Below, piece by piece: positions 25,059 to 33,776 of a stretch of DNA of 64,000 bases (positions are counted from its first letter, which is position 1; the number at the start of each line of letters is the position of its first letter). This DNA comes from JAFDWI01 sp964449375 (lineage in GTDB: Bacteria; Actinomycetota; Acidimicrobiia; Acidimicrobiales; Iamiaceae), in NCBI GenBank assembly GCA_964449375.1, contig CAYVAS010000006.1, positions 1 through 64,000 on the forward strand. The letters run 5' to 3'. The notes beneath the pieces were generated by a model that did no database searches, was not told the DNA's origin, and worked only from the letters and a program-made list of their open reading frames with translations. The position numbers were made by a program, and so were the translations under genes.

Positions 25059-25805
25059 ATGACCACCGACCCGTCCCGAACCGTCCTCGGGGCCCACCGG
25101 TCCCTGCCGGACCAGCCGCCCACGGCGGTGACCGTGGACCTGGCCTGTCTGACCATCCGGGGCGGCCGTCTGGCGGTACTGCTCATCCAACGGGCCGCGG
25201 ACCCGTTCCGGGGTCGCTGGGCGCTGCCCGGCGGGTTCGCCCGGGCCGACGAGACCCTGAGCCGGTCCGCGCACCGGGAACTCGCCGAGGAGACCGCCAC
25301 CAACGTGGCGCACTCCGAGCAGCTCGGCACCTACGGCGACCCGGGTCGGGACCCCCGGGGTCACGTCGTGTCGGTCGCCTACCTGGCATTCGGCCCCGAC
25401 ATGCCCAATCCCGAACCGGGCGACCAGGCCGCCGCGGCGCGGTTCTGGACGATCGAGGACCTCGACATCGACGGAGACGGAAGCGCCGCGACGATCGAAC
25501 TGGCCTTCGATCACCGCCGGATCATCACCGACGCGGTGGAGCGGGCCCGCTCCAAGCTGGAGTACACCACGCTGGCGTGCGCGTTCTGTGCCGACACCTT
25601 CACGATCGTGGAGTTGCGCGACGTCTACGAGGCGGCCTGGGGCACGCCGGTGCACCCGGCGAACTTCCGCCGCAAGGTGCTGTCGACCCCCGGTTTCGTG
25701 ATCCCGGTGGGCACCACCACCGCCAACGGCCCGGGCCGACCCGCCGAGCTGTTCCGTGCCGGCCCGGCGACCCGGGTCAACCCCCCGCTGCTGCGTCCGG
25801 GGTGA
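25059..25805 (+). CDS. nrtR: NrtR-type Nudix-domain regulator of NAD metabolism
   Basis: A 248-aa protein with a Nudix domain (about residues 25-150) and a C-terminal winged helix (about 165-225; FTIVELRDVYEAAWG and VHPANFRRKVL match the NrtR DNA-binding part). NrtR repressors sense ADP-ribose or related NAD products and control NAD genes. The Nudix box GFARADETLSRSAHRELAEE keeps the catalytic glutamates, but the following Gly-hydrophobic pair is Ala-Thr, so hydrolase activity may be weakened. The ATG at 25059 is 5 nt after the pncA stop, so operon membership is clear. It could instead be an active ADP-ribose pyrophosphatase, but the wing domain and neighbours favour a regulator. Confidence 0.9.
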   Translation: MTTDPSRTVLGAHRSLPDQPPTAVTVDLACLTIRGGRLAVLLIQRAADPFRGRWALPGGFARADETLSRSAHRELAEETATNVAHSEQLGTYGDPGRDPRGHVVSVAYLAFGPDMPNPEPGDQAAAARFWTIEDLDIDGDGSAATIELAFDHRRIITDAVERARSKLEYTTLACAFCADTFTIVELRDVYEAAWGTPVHPANFRRKVLSTPGFVIPVGTTTANGPGRPAELFRAGPATRVNPPLLRPG

Positions 25806-25860
25806 GGCCGGGCCGCACCCGGCGCGTCGTCACCTTCCAGAGCCCCGGCACGGGCCGAGC

Positions 25861-28101
25861 TCAGGCCGCTTCGTCGAAGAGCTTCTCGAAGGCTGCCCCG
25901 GACATGGGCCGGCCCAGCAGGTAGCCCTGGGCGGCCGGGCATCCCATCTCCACCAGCGCGCGCCGCTGGGTCTCGGTCTCCACCCCTTCGGCGGTCACGG
26001 TCAGACCCAGCGCGGAGGCCAGGTCGAGGGTGGCCATCACGATCGCCGAATCGGTGTGGCTCTGGGGCAGCTCGGTGACGAAGGAGCGGTCGATCTTGAG
26101 CGCGGTCAGGGGCAGGGAGCGGAGCTGCAGATACGACGAGAACCCGGTGCCGAAATCGTCGATCGCCAGGCCCACTCCCAGTTCGCGGAGCTGGGAGAAC
26201 CGCTCGGCTGCGACCAGGGGGTCGGTGAGCAGGGTCGACTCGGTCAGCTCCAGGCACAGCCGGGCCGCGGGCAGCTCGGCATCGGCCAGCACGTCGGCGA
26301 CCTGGTCGACGAAGTCCTTCTGGCGCAACTGGCGGGACGCCACGTTGACCCGCAGCAGGAACGGGTCGTCGTCGTCACGTTCCCGGCACCACTCGGCCAC
26401 GGTGCGACAGGCCCGGACCAGCACCTGGCGGCCGAGGCGCGCGATGAGCCCGCTGGCTTCGGCGAGCGGAATGAACTCGGACGCGGCGAGCAGGCCGTGG
26501 TGGGGGTGTTCCCACCGGGCCAGGGCCTCGGCGCCGATGAGGCGGTTGGTGGCCAGTTCATACTCGGGTTGGTAGTGCACCTCCAGGCCGCCCTCGTCGA
26601 TGAGGCGGCGCAGTTCGGTCTCCAGGCGCAGGCGTGCCGAGCGGGCCCGGTGGGCATCGGGGTCGGACAGCTCGATGCCGTCACCGCCCCGGGACTTGAC
26701 CTGGTACATGGCGACGTCGGCCTTGCTCATCAGCTCACTGGGCTCGGTGTCCCCGTCGGTGGTGTGGGCGACCCCACCGCTCACGGTGAGGGCCACCGCG
26801 CCCCCCGACAGGTCGAAGGGCATGTCGAGCGGTTCCATGAGGTGTTCCATCGCCCGGAGAGCGTCGTCGGGTCCGCCCACGTCGGTCATCAGCACCAGGA
26901 ACTCGTCGCCGCCCAGTCGGGCCAGGGTCGCCTCGTCACCGGCCCGGGCCCGCAGCCGTTCGGCGACCTCGAAGAGCAGCCGGTCCCCCATGGCGTGACC
27001 GTGGGAGTCGTTGACGACCTTGAAGCGGTCCAGGTCGACGATGCCCAGGGTCACGCTCTTGAGCGCGCCGTCCTGCAGGTCGTCGAGCGCGCATTCCAGC
27101 TCCACGTCGAAGGCCCACCGGTTGGCCATGCCGGTGACCCGGTCGGTGAGCGCCTGGGTGGCCAGGCGGCGTTCGACGTCGTTGCGCAGGAACGCCTCGG
27201 CCAGGATGGCGCTGGCGGACTGGGTGGCGGCGAAGTGCGTCGCCCCGAAGTCCTGGGTGAGCGTGGACTCCACCATGATGATCCCGACGAACTCGTCGCG
27301 GGCGCTCATGGGGCTGATCAGACAGCAGGTGGTGTTGGCGCTCTGGAACAGGTCACGTTCGGCCTGGTAGTCGGGGCCGTGGCGCCAGGGTTCGTGGAGC
27401 AGCGTGTCCCGCCCCTTGGTCGCTGCGATCAGGCTGGCGAAGTCGCGGATGCGCATCCGGCGGGCCAGGGGCACCGAGGGCGCGCCGATCGGCGCGGCCC
27501 AGGACGCCTGGCGCACCACCCGGTCTCCGGAGGATCGCCACACCGAGACCCGGGTGACGTCTTCGAGTGAGGCCAGCTCGGCGACCGCGACCTGCAGGCC
27601 GGCGTCGAAGTCCTCGGTGGGCAGGTTCAAGAACGCCGACGAGAGCCGGATGATCCGTTCGTCGTTGAGCGCACGGGCCCGCAGTTCGCGTTCGGCCAGG
27701 TCCAGGTCGGCTTCGGGACGCAGGGTGAGCACCAGCGATCCCAGGTCACCGAAATCGGGCCCGACCGCGGCGTCGTAGCGCACCTGGAGCCAGGAACCGT
27801 CGGAGGTCCGCACGTCGACGGGTTCACCGCGGGGCGCGCCGCTGCGGCCCTCCCAACGGGCGATCGCGGCCAGCGACGAGTCGATCTGGTCGGGGTGGAC
27901 GATCTCGAGCACGTTGCGTCCCACGAAGTGCTCGGCGTCGTAGCCGAGCAGGTTCCTGAACGCGTCGTTGACGAAGCGGACCGTGCCGTCGGTGTCACAG
28001 CAGATCACGACCTCGTCGACGTGCGCCAGCACGGCGCGCAGGCCCGCCCGGGTGACCACCTTGTCGGTATCGATTTCTACCTCTTCGGGGACCGTCGACA
28101 T
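25861..28101 (-). CDS. PAS-GAF-GGDEF-EAL cyclic-di-GMP turnover protein
   Basis: A 746-aa cytosolic signalling protein with four domains in order: PAS (about 20-130, DEVVICCDTDGTVRFVNDAF), GAF (about 150-305), GGDEF (about 325-485) with intact LARLGGDEFLVL near 397, and EAL (about 495-746). All expected EAL residues are visible: AEALARW, NVASRQL, ELTES, IDDFGTGFSS, LKIDRSF, AEGVETE and AAQGYLLGRPM. Both active sites therefore look competent. An RxxD inhibitory site is absent five residues before GGDEF, so product feedback is unlikely. The ATG at 28101 has an excellent GGAGGTGATC site. There are no membrane helices and no partner genes nearby. Confidence 0.95.
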   Translation of the reverse strand: MSTVPEEVEIDTDKVVTRAGLRAVLAHVDEVVICCDTDGTVRFVNDAFRNLLGYDAEHFVGRNVLEIVHPDQIDSSLAAIARWEGRSGAPRGEPVDVRTSDGSWLQVRYDAAVGPDFGDLGSLVLTLRPEADLDLAERELRARALNDERIIRLSSAFLNLPTEDFDAGLQVAVAELASLEDVTRVSVWRSSGDRVVRQASWAAPIGAPSVPLARRMRIRDFASLIAATKGRDTLLHEPWRHGPDYQAERDLFQSANTTCCLISPMSARDEFVGIIMVESTLTQDFGATHFAATQSASAILAEAFLRNDVERRLATQALTDRVTGMANRWAFDVELECALDDLQDGALKSVTLGIVDLDRFKVVNDSHGHAMGDRLLFEVAERLRARAGDEATLARLGGDEFLVLMTDVGGPDDALRAMEHLMEPLDMPFDLSGGAVALTVSGGVAHTTDGDTEPSELMSKADVAMYQVKSRGGDGIELSDPDAHRARSARLRLETELRRLIDEGGLEVHYQPEYELATNRLIGAEALARWEHPHHGLLAASEFIPLAEASGLIARLGRQVLVRACRTVAEWCRERDDDDPFLLRVNVASRQLRQKDFVDQVADVLADAELPAARLCLELTESTLLTDPLVAAERFSQLRELGVGLAIDDFGTGFSSYLQLRSLPLTALKIDRSFVTELPQSHTDSAIVMATLDLASALGLTVTAEGVETETQRRALVEMGCPAAQGYLLGRPMSGAAFEKLFDEAA

Positions 28102-28202
28102 CGGATCACCTCCGCATCGGGTCACGAGAGCGATGGTAGATCGCGGCGGCCCCTCGGCGTCGGGAAAGTGGGAACGTCACCGGGTGAATCGTGTGGGCGT
28201 GC

Positions 28203-29216
28203 TCAGTGGATGTCGTGGATCGGGGCGCCGTCGGCGGCGGCGGACCGGTACACCGCGTCCACCAGGCGGTGGGCGCCCTGCGCGTCGGCGAAGCGGGGGC
28301 TGGCCGCCCGCTGCTCGGCGATGGCGGTCAGGAACTCGCGGGCCGGATTGCCCTGGTCTGCGTCCTCGGCGATCATCGCCATGAGCGCGTCGGTGTCGGC
28401 GACTTCGGGTTCGGATCCGGTGTACTGCCAGCGGACCGGTCCGGTGAAGTCGCCTTCGATCCGCACGAACAGCCGCTGGCAGAAGATCTCGATGCCCCGC
28501 TGGCTCTCCCGTTCGCCGATGTCGTGCCAGATCGAGCACAACGTGCCAAGCGCGCCGGACCCGAAGTCCACCCGGACCGCGGCGACGTCCTCGATCTGGT
28601 CGTGGCCGTGGTGGTTCCGGGTCGTCGCCGACAGCGACTGCACCGGGCCCAGCAACCATTCGAGGATGTCCAGGTCGTGGATGGAGTGTTCCAGCACGGT
28701 GCCGTGGCCGGCCTTGTCCGCGTCGATCCGCCAGGTCGACCCGTAGGTGCCGCCCACGGGCAGGTACTGGTCGTCGCGGAACACCACCGAGAGCACACTG
28801 CCCGCCCGGGGGTCGGCGAGCAGACGTTTGACCAGCCGGAACGGCGGCAGGAAGCGCAGGATCAGCCCGACCTGGTTGATCACCCCGGCTTCGGCGACCA
28901 CCCGGCACATCTCGTCGACGTCCGCCAGGTTGGTGGCCAGGGGCTTCTCACAGAACACCGCCTTGCCGGCGGCGGCCACCGCGGCGACCAGGCGGGGGTG
29001 TTCGGCGGTCCAGGTGGTCACGTAGACCGCGTCGACCGCGTCGATGAGTTCGGCCTCGTCCATGACCGTGACCCCGTGACGTTCCGCGAAGGCGTCGGCC
29101 CGGTCGCGGTCGGGGTCGTGGACCGCGACGATCTGGTGGTCGATACCGGAGGTGGCGAGCAGGTACTCGTGCAGAGCCGCGATGTGGCCGGCACCGAAGA
29201 ATCCGATCCTGGTCAT
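28203..29216 (-). CDS. Gfo/Idh/MocA family NAD(P)-dependent oxidoreductase
   Basis: A 337-aa protein with an N-terminal Rossmann fold, TRIGFFGAGHIAALHEYLLA (GxGxxA), and the family EKP motif in AVFCEKPLATNLADVDEMC (about residues 88-106). The C-terminal beta-sheet domain contains GGTYGSTWRIDADKAGHGT and HSIHDLDILEWLLGP, the His-x3-Asp pair expected of this family. The substrate is probably a sugar, inositol or related polyol, but nothing nearby specifies it. The start ATG at 29216 was chosen at the Rossmann strand; the upstream open frame runs antisense to the crotonase gene and is not coding. Confidence 0.9.
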   Translation of the reverse strand: MTRIGFFGAGHIAALHEYLLATSGIDHQIVAVHDPDRDRADAFAERHGVTVMDEAELIDAVDAVYVTTWTAEHPRLVAAVAAAGKAVFCEKPLATNLADVDEMCRVVAEAGVINQVGLILRFLPPFRLVKRLLADPRAGSVLSVVFRDDQYLPVGGTYGSTWRIDADKAGHGTVLEHSIHDLDILEWLLGPVQSLSATTRNHHGHDQIEDVAAVRVDFGSGALGTLCSIWHDIGERESQRGIEIFCQRLFVRIEGDFTGPVRWQYTGSEPEVADTDALMAMIAEDADQGNPAREFLTAIAEQRAASPRFADAQGAHRLVDAVYRSAAADGAPIHDIH

Positions 29217-29340
29217 GGTGGCCGAGTCTGACACGCCGACCGGGGTGTCCCGATCACGGTGGCCGGGCGCGCCGTCGACCTCTTCGGGGATCGACGGGTC
29301 GCGCCTCCGGCGCCGGGGTCGGGCGCGCGACACTGCACCC

Positions 29341-30117
29341 ATGGCATCAGACGACGCTCCGGTCTCCTTCGACGTCTCGGGGCGGATCGCCCGGCTCCGG
29401 CTGCAGCGTCCCGAACGGCTCAACGCGCTCGACGAGTCGGTCCGACAGGCGCTGCACGACGCGCTGGTGACCCTGGAGGACCGCCCGGAGGTGTCGGTGC
29501 TGGTGCTGTCGGGTGCGGGACGGGCGTTCTCGGCCGGTGCGGACCTGACCTCCAGTGCGTACGCGCCGGTGGTCGGCGACTGGGCGCGGCGGCGCCACGT
29601 CACCGCCACCTGGCAGCGGCTGCTGGAACGGCTCGACCGGCTGCCCCAGGTCACCGTGGCGGCGCTGCACGGTCATGTGATCGGCGGTGGCGCGCTGCTG
29701 GCCGGGGCATGTGACCTGCGGATCGCCGCGGACTCGACCGCGCTGCGGGTTCCCGAACTCGTGATCGGTATGCCTCTCACCTGGGCGGGGGTGCCGATCC
29801 TGGTGCGCGAGGTGGGCCTGGCAGTGACCCGGGACTGGGTGCTGACCGGACGGGTCGTCGACGCCGACGAGCTGCTGCGGACAGGGTTCGTGACCCGTCT
29901 GGTGGCCGCGGAGGGCTTCGACGACGCGGTCGTCGACCTGGTCGACGAGCTGGTGGCGGTCCCGCCGGGACCGCTGGCGATGACCCGGGCGATGACCGCG
30001 GCGATCGGTCGGGCCAACCCGGCGTTCGCGGCGGCCTGGGCCGACGCGGACATCCAGCAGTGGACCTTCGGTGAGGACGAATACCGGGCGGCGATCCGCC
30101 GGCACCTGGAGCGGTGA
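29341..30117 (+). CDS. Crotonase (enoyl-CoA hydratase/isomerase) family protein
   Basis: A 258-aa member of the crotonase fold. RLQRPERLNALDESVRQALH and VLVLSGAGRAFSAGADL (oxyanion loop) are intact. In VIGGGALLAGACDLRIAA the position of the first catalytic Glu of classical hydratases is Leu, while the second Glu seems kept in RVPELVIGMPLTWAG. This makes simple hydration less likely and an isomerase, decarboxylase or thioesterase-like reaction possible. The ATG is at 29341; a GACACT hexamer ending 6 nt upstream could serve as a weak leaderless -10 box. It is divergent from the Gfo/Idh gene. Confidence 0.85.
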   Translation: MASDDAPVSFDVSGRIARLRLQRPERLNALDESVRQALHDALVTLEDRPEVSVLVLSGAGRAFSAGADLTSSAYAPVVGDWARRRHVTATWQRLLERLDRLPQVTVAALHGHVIGGGALLAGACDLRIAADSTALRVPELVIGMPLTWAGVPILVREVGLAVTRDWVLTGRVVDADELLRTGFVTRLVAAEGFDDAVVDLVDELVAVPPGPLAMTRAMTAAIGRANPAFAAAWADADIQQWTFGEDEYRAAIRRHLER

Positions 30118-30170
30118 CCGTCTCGGTAGCATCGCCCGGGCCCACCGGCGCCCCACGGAGCGATGCGACG

Positions 30171-31157
30171 ATGCGTGAGAAGATCAGATTGGCCATCCAT
30201 GGCTACGGCAACCTGGGCCGCGGCGCCGAGGCGGCGATCTCCCAGAGTCCCGACACCGAACTGGTGGCGATCTTCACCCGCCGCGACCCTGCCACGGTCA
30301 CCCCGCGGGACGCCAATGTGCCGGTCGTGCACGCCGACGACGCCGCTGCCTGGGCCGACCGGGTGGACGTGCTGTTGGCCTGCGGTGGGTCCAAGACCGA
30401 CCTGCCGGTCCAGGTGCCCGAGTTGGCGGGCCGCTTCTGTGTGGTGGACTCCTATGACACCCACGCCCAGATCCCCGACTATCACGCGACCGTGGACCGG
30501 GCGGCCCGTCGGGCCGGCACGCTGGCGGTGATCTCCACGGGGTGGGATCCGGGGCTGTTCAGTCTGAACCGACTGATCGGCGAGGCGATCCTGCCCGAGG
30601 GCCAGACCGCGTCGTTCTGGGGGCGGGGGGTCAGCCAAGGGCACAGCGACGCGGTCCGTCGGGTGCCCGGGGTGGCCGCCGGGGTGCAGTACACCGTGCC
30701 CAGCGAGGAGGCCATGGCCGAGGTGCGGGCAGGCCGGCGTCCCGAGTTGACCCCGGCGACCTCGCACACCCGCGACTGCTTCGTGGTCCTCGAGGACGGT
30801 GCCGACCCCGACGAGGTGCGCACCGCGATCGTGGAAATGCCCGACTACTTCGCCGACTACACCACGACGGTGACGTTCATCTCTGCCGAGGAGCTGGCAC
30901 GCGACCACGGTGCGATGCCGCATGGCGGGGTGGTGATCCGCAGCGGGACGACCGCGGACGGCGCGGACCACACCGTGGAGTTCCGCCTGGCACTCGGCCA
31001 CAACCCGTCGTTCACCGCGAGCGTGCTCGTGGCTCATGCCCGCGCCGCGCACCGGCTGGCCCGCCGGGGTGAGACCGGCGCCCGCACGGTGTTCGACATC
31101 CCTCCGGGGCTGCTGTCACCCCGTTCGATGGCCGAGCTGCGCCGCGACCTGCTCTGA
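30171..31157 (+). CDS. ddh: meso-Diaminopimelate D-dehydrogenase
   Basis: NADPH enzyme making meso-diaminopimelate from tetrahydrodipicolinate in one step, for lysine and peptidoglycan. The 328-aa protein matches the corynebacterial enzyme throughout: HGYGNLGRGAEAAI, LVAIFTRRDP, CVVDSYDTHAQIPDYHATVD, VISTGWDPGLFSLNRL, GRGVSQGHSDAVRRVPGV, QYTVPSEEA, MPDYFADY and MPHGGVVI. The ATG at 30171 has GGAG about 10 nt upstream, and a TAGCAT box (30127-30132) gives a leader near 37 nt. A 9-bp GC-only hairpin starts directly after the stop. Confidence 0.96.
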   Translation: MREKIRLAIHGYGNLGRGAEAAISQSPDTELVAIFTRRDPATVTPRDANVPVVHADDAAAWADRVDVLLACGGSKTDLPVQVPELAGRFCVVDSYDTHAQIPDYHATVDRAARRAGTLAVISTGWDPGLFSLNRLIGEAILPEGQTASFWGRGVSQGHSDAVRRVPGVAAGVQYTVPSEEAMAEVRAGRRPELTPATSHTRDCFVVLEDGADPDEVRTAIVEMPDYFADYTTTVTFISAEELARDHGAMPHGGVVIRSGTTADGADHTVEFRLALGHNPSFTASVLVAHARAAHRLARRGETGARTVFDIPPGLLSPRSMAELRRDLL

Positions 31158-31180
31158 CCCGGGCCCTGCCGGGGCCCGGG
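31158..31180 (+). terminator. Hairpin directly after ddh
   Basis: CCCGGGCCC and GGGCCCGGG pair perfectly around a 5-nt loop, starting the base after the ddh stop. There is no T-run. Confidence 0.55.
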
Positions 31181-31257
31181 CCGGCCGGGCCTGTGGAGCG
31201 CACCGGCACGGTCAGGACCACCGAGCGGCACCCCCGGGGCGTCTACGCTCGCGTTTC

Positions 31258-31515
31258 GTGCTTCTCATCGGCATCATCCTGTTCGGCATGCTCATCGGTG
31301 CGGGGGCCCAGTTGATCCTGAACGGGCTGCATCAGAAGATCGACTGGACCACCGCGCTCATCAGCGGGATCGTCGGCTCCTTCGTCGGTGGCATGCTGAT
31401 CAGCCTGATCGCCGGCGACGGTTTGGCGTTGCGGCCCAGCGGCATCATCGGCTCGCTGGTGGGCGCGGTCATCGTGACCGCCGCGATGGGCTGGTACTCG
31501 AGCCGCCGGGCCTGA
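31258..31515 (+). CDS. GlsB/YeaQ/YmgE-like small membrane protein
   Basis: An 85-aa protein with three hydrophobic helices and short polar turns. The pattern LLIGIILFGMLIGAGAQLIL, GIVGSFVGGMLISLIAG and SGIIGSLVGAVIVTA is typical of the transglycosylase-associated/GlsB stress-response membrane family, whose biochemical role is not established. The start is a GTG at 31258, with a TACGCT box (31244-31249) ending 8 nt upstream, so the message is probably leaderless. It converges with the PH-domain gene with 17 nt between stops. Confidence 0.85.
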   Translation: MLLIGIILFGMLIGAGAQLILNGLHQKIDWTTALISGIVGSFVGGMLISLIAGDGLALRPSGIIGSLVGAVIVTAAMGWYSSRRA

Positions 31516-31532
31516 CGCGGCGCCGGCGCCGT

Positions 31533-33227
31533 TCAGCTGGCCCGTCGGGCCGCGACGAGCCGTCGGCGGACCGCCACTTCGTCCTGGCGCATCTCCCGCG
31601 ACGTGGGCAGCCACGCACCGACCTGGCGGAGGCGGTCGGCCGACCCGTCGGGAATGGGGACGCCGTTGCGGTCGCCGGCCACCGCAACCCGGAGGGTGGC
31701 CAGGCCGACCCGACGCTGGAACGGTGAGGACACCAGCCGACAACCCTGGACCTTGGCGATCGGGGTGAAGGCGTGGGTCCGGAACAGCGCACCCCAGCGG
31801 CTCACCACGTGGGTCTCGGTCACGGTGTGGCCGAGGCTGCGGTAGTAGGCGGTCGCCCACCACGCCGCGGGAACGAGTGCGACCAGGCCGACGGTCACGA
31901 CCGGGTTGGCGGTTCCGAGGGTCACGGCGGCGACGATGATCAGGATCGGCACGGTGGTGCGCACCAGCCAGCGGGTACGAGCGGCCACGGGGTTGCCCAC
32001 CAGCTCGGCTTCGGCGGACGCGCCGGGGCTGACCTGGTCGAGAAGCCGCCCCAGGTCGGCTCGGGGCAGGATCGGGATCGTGAGCCGCGCGACCGGCGCG
32101 TTGGCGCCGGCGGCCCCGCCCCCGCTCTGGATCTGCACCCCCACGTAGCCGAGTCGGCGCCGGAGCACGTTGTCGGTCACCCGCACGGTCTGGACCCGGT
32201 GCAACGCCAGGGTCGCTTCGCGTTGTTGGAGCAGACCCCGGCGCATGTGCAGGTCCGAGCCGCGTCGGACCAGCGTGTAGTCGTGGTCCTGAACGACCGA
32301 GGCGACGGCCGCGGCGAGCACCCAGATCACCATCACCACCGCCGCCACGAGCAGCGTGATGACCGCCGATCCGATGAGCCACGCCCAGGTTGCCGTCGCG
32401 GTGGTGTTCACCAGCGTGGTGGGCAGGTAGCCGGCCAGGCCGTAGATCGCGCCGAAGAGCACGACCACGGCGCCCAGATGGCGGCCGGTCACCCCGGCGA
32501 CGACGAGATCCCGGGTGCTCAGGTGCACCAGCAGCTCGTCGGCCACCGGCGGGGGTGGCGCATCGGGCAGCACCGACGCCGCTTCGGTGGGCGCGGCCGC
32601 CTCGCGCCTGCTGAGCAGCAGGGTGCGCAGCAGGTCGGCTTCCCGGTCGGCGATGGCGTCGAGCACGACTTCGGCCTGGGGACCGCCCCCGCCGGCGGTG
32701 TCGACCCGCACCACGGTGAGACCGAGCGCCCGGTGGATCAGGGACCGGTCCAGGTCGACCTGCTGGACCCGGGTCAGGGGCACCTCGCGGCGGGAGCGGG
32801 CCAGGATGCCCGCCTCGACCCAGAGCACCCCGTCGGTCACGCCGTAGCTGAACCGGTACCAGGACACGTAGGCGAACCCGATCAGCATCGCGACGACACC
32901 CACCGCGAGGGGCACGAGCTGGAGGGCGCGGCCGGTGCTGAGCAGGAAGATCAGGCCGAACACCAACAACTGCCTCCCGCCCCAGAGGACTTCGGCGATG
33001 GGGCTCAACGAGTGCAGCCGGCGGCTGGACAGGTCGCTCGGCGCGGCCGGCGCGGTCCACGGTGGAGCGGGAGGCGATGGTGGATGGCCCGGAGCTGGAC
33101 GGCCCGGGCCGGGATCCGGCGGGGTGGTCGGCGGCGGAGGGAGGGGCGACGTCAGAGCGGGAGGCGGTGGGGCGGGCCGGTGGTCGGGGTCAGGTTCCCC
33201 GCCGGTGGGCTCAGACGGCGTCGTCAT
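31533..33227 (-). CDS. YdbT-like membrane protein with repeated bacterial PH (bPH2) domains
   Basis: A 564-aa membrane protein. A ~65-residue Pro-rich cytosolic head precedes paired helices and then PH-like domains that repeat: GVTDGVLWVEAGILARSRRE with VPLTRVQQVDLDRSLIHRAL is the first, LVRRGSDLHMRRGLLQQREA with LHRVQTV the second, and a third begins ETHVVSRWGALFRTHAFTP. The recurring R-VQ-V motif before an Arg/His helix defines bPH2. It pairs with the smaller YdbS-like gene, whose 3' end overlaps its start by 17 nt, as ydbS-ydbT do in Bacillus, where they are linked to antimicrobial-peptide resistance (family knowledge). Confidence 0.88.
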   Translation of the reverse strand: MTTPSEPTGGEPDPDHRPAPPPPALTSPLPPPPTTPPDPGPGRPAPGHPPSPPAPPWTAPAAPSDLSSRRLHSLSPIAEVLWGGRQLLVFGLIFLLSTGRALQLVPLAVGVVAMLIGFAYVSWYRFSYGVTDGVLWVEAGILARSRREVPLTRVQQVDLDRSLIHRALGLTVVRVDTAGGGGPQAEVVLDAIADREADLLRTLLLSRREAAAPTEAASVLPDAPPPPVADELLVHLSTRDLVVAGVTGRHLGAVVVLFGAIYGLAGYLPTTLVNTTATATWAWLIGSAVITLLVAAVVMVIWVLAAAVASVVQDHDYTLVRRGSDLHMRRGLLQQREATLALHRVQTVRVTDNVLRRRLGYVGVQIQSGGGAAGANAPVARLTIPILPRADLGRLLDQVSPGASAEAELVGNPVAARTRWLVRTTVPILIIVAAVTLGTANPVVTVGLVALVPAAWWATAYYRSLGHTVTETHVVSRWGALFRTHAFTPIAKVQGCRLVSSPFQRRVGLATLRVAVAGDRNGVPIPDGSADRLRQVGAWLPTSREMRQDEVAVRRRLVAARRAS

Positions 33228-33708
33228 CTTGGGCGCGTTCCAGGACGAGTTGCCGGAGCGCTTCGGCCCGGTCGGGAGCCACTCCCGGCAACTTGGCGTC
33301 CGAGGTCACCGAGGCGGTGGAGATGCGGACCTCCACGACGCCGAAGAGGCGGTGCAGTGGGCGGCGGTGCAGGTCGATGTGTTGGACCCGGAAGTGCGGG
33401 ATCGACGACTCCACCCGGTTCCAGATCCCATGGCGCACCTCGAGGGTGTCGTCGGTGATCCAGTAGCGCCAGCGACGGAACTGCACCGTGGGCACGAACA
33501 CGGCAGCCGCGAGGAGCACCACGGCGACGCCGATCACGACCGCGGGGAAGGCGCCGGGGTCCTCGGCGGTTGCGGCCAGCACGCCGCCGATGCCGGCGAG
33601 CACCAGGATCGTGACCAGGTTCGGCAGGCGCCACACCCACACGACCCGTCGGTCCAGGCGCAGCGGGCGCTCGGCGCTGCCCCGGGGGTCGTCGTTCGGT
33701 TCCGCCAT
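33211..33708 (-). CDS. YdbS-like bacterial PH-domain membrane protein
   Basis: A 165-aa protein with two adjacent transmembrane helices (about residues 28-75) and one PH domain containing YWITDDTLEVRHGIWNRVES and FRVQHIDLHRRPLHRLFG. It is the small partner of the downstream YdbT-like gene; the 17-nt overlap implies coupled translation. A TAGGGT box (33720-33715) ends 6 nt before the ATG at 33708, so the operon probably starts as a leaderless transcript. Confidence 0.88.
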   Translation of the reverse strand: MAEPNDDPRGSAERPLRLDRRVVWVWRLPNLVTILVLAGIGGVLAATAEDPGAFPAVVIGVAVVLLAAAVFVPTVQFRRWRYWITDDTLEVRHGIWNRVESSIPHFRVQHIDLHRRPLHRLFGVVEVRISTASVTSDAKLPGVAPDRAEALRQLVLERAQDDDAV

Positions 33709-33714
33709 GGCCAG

Positions 33715-33720
33715 ACCCTA
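33715..33720 (-). promoter_or_regulatory. -10 box TAGGGT, leaderless-type, of the ydbS/ydbT-like operon
   Basis: TAGGGT ends 6 nt before the ATG at 33708, with no ribosome site between. Confidence 0.6.
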
Positions 33721-33776
33721 CCGATGCTCCCGCGCTCGCAACCCGGACCCCTCGGGCGACCGGTTCGCCGAACGGT

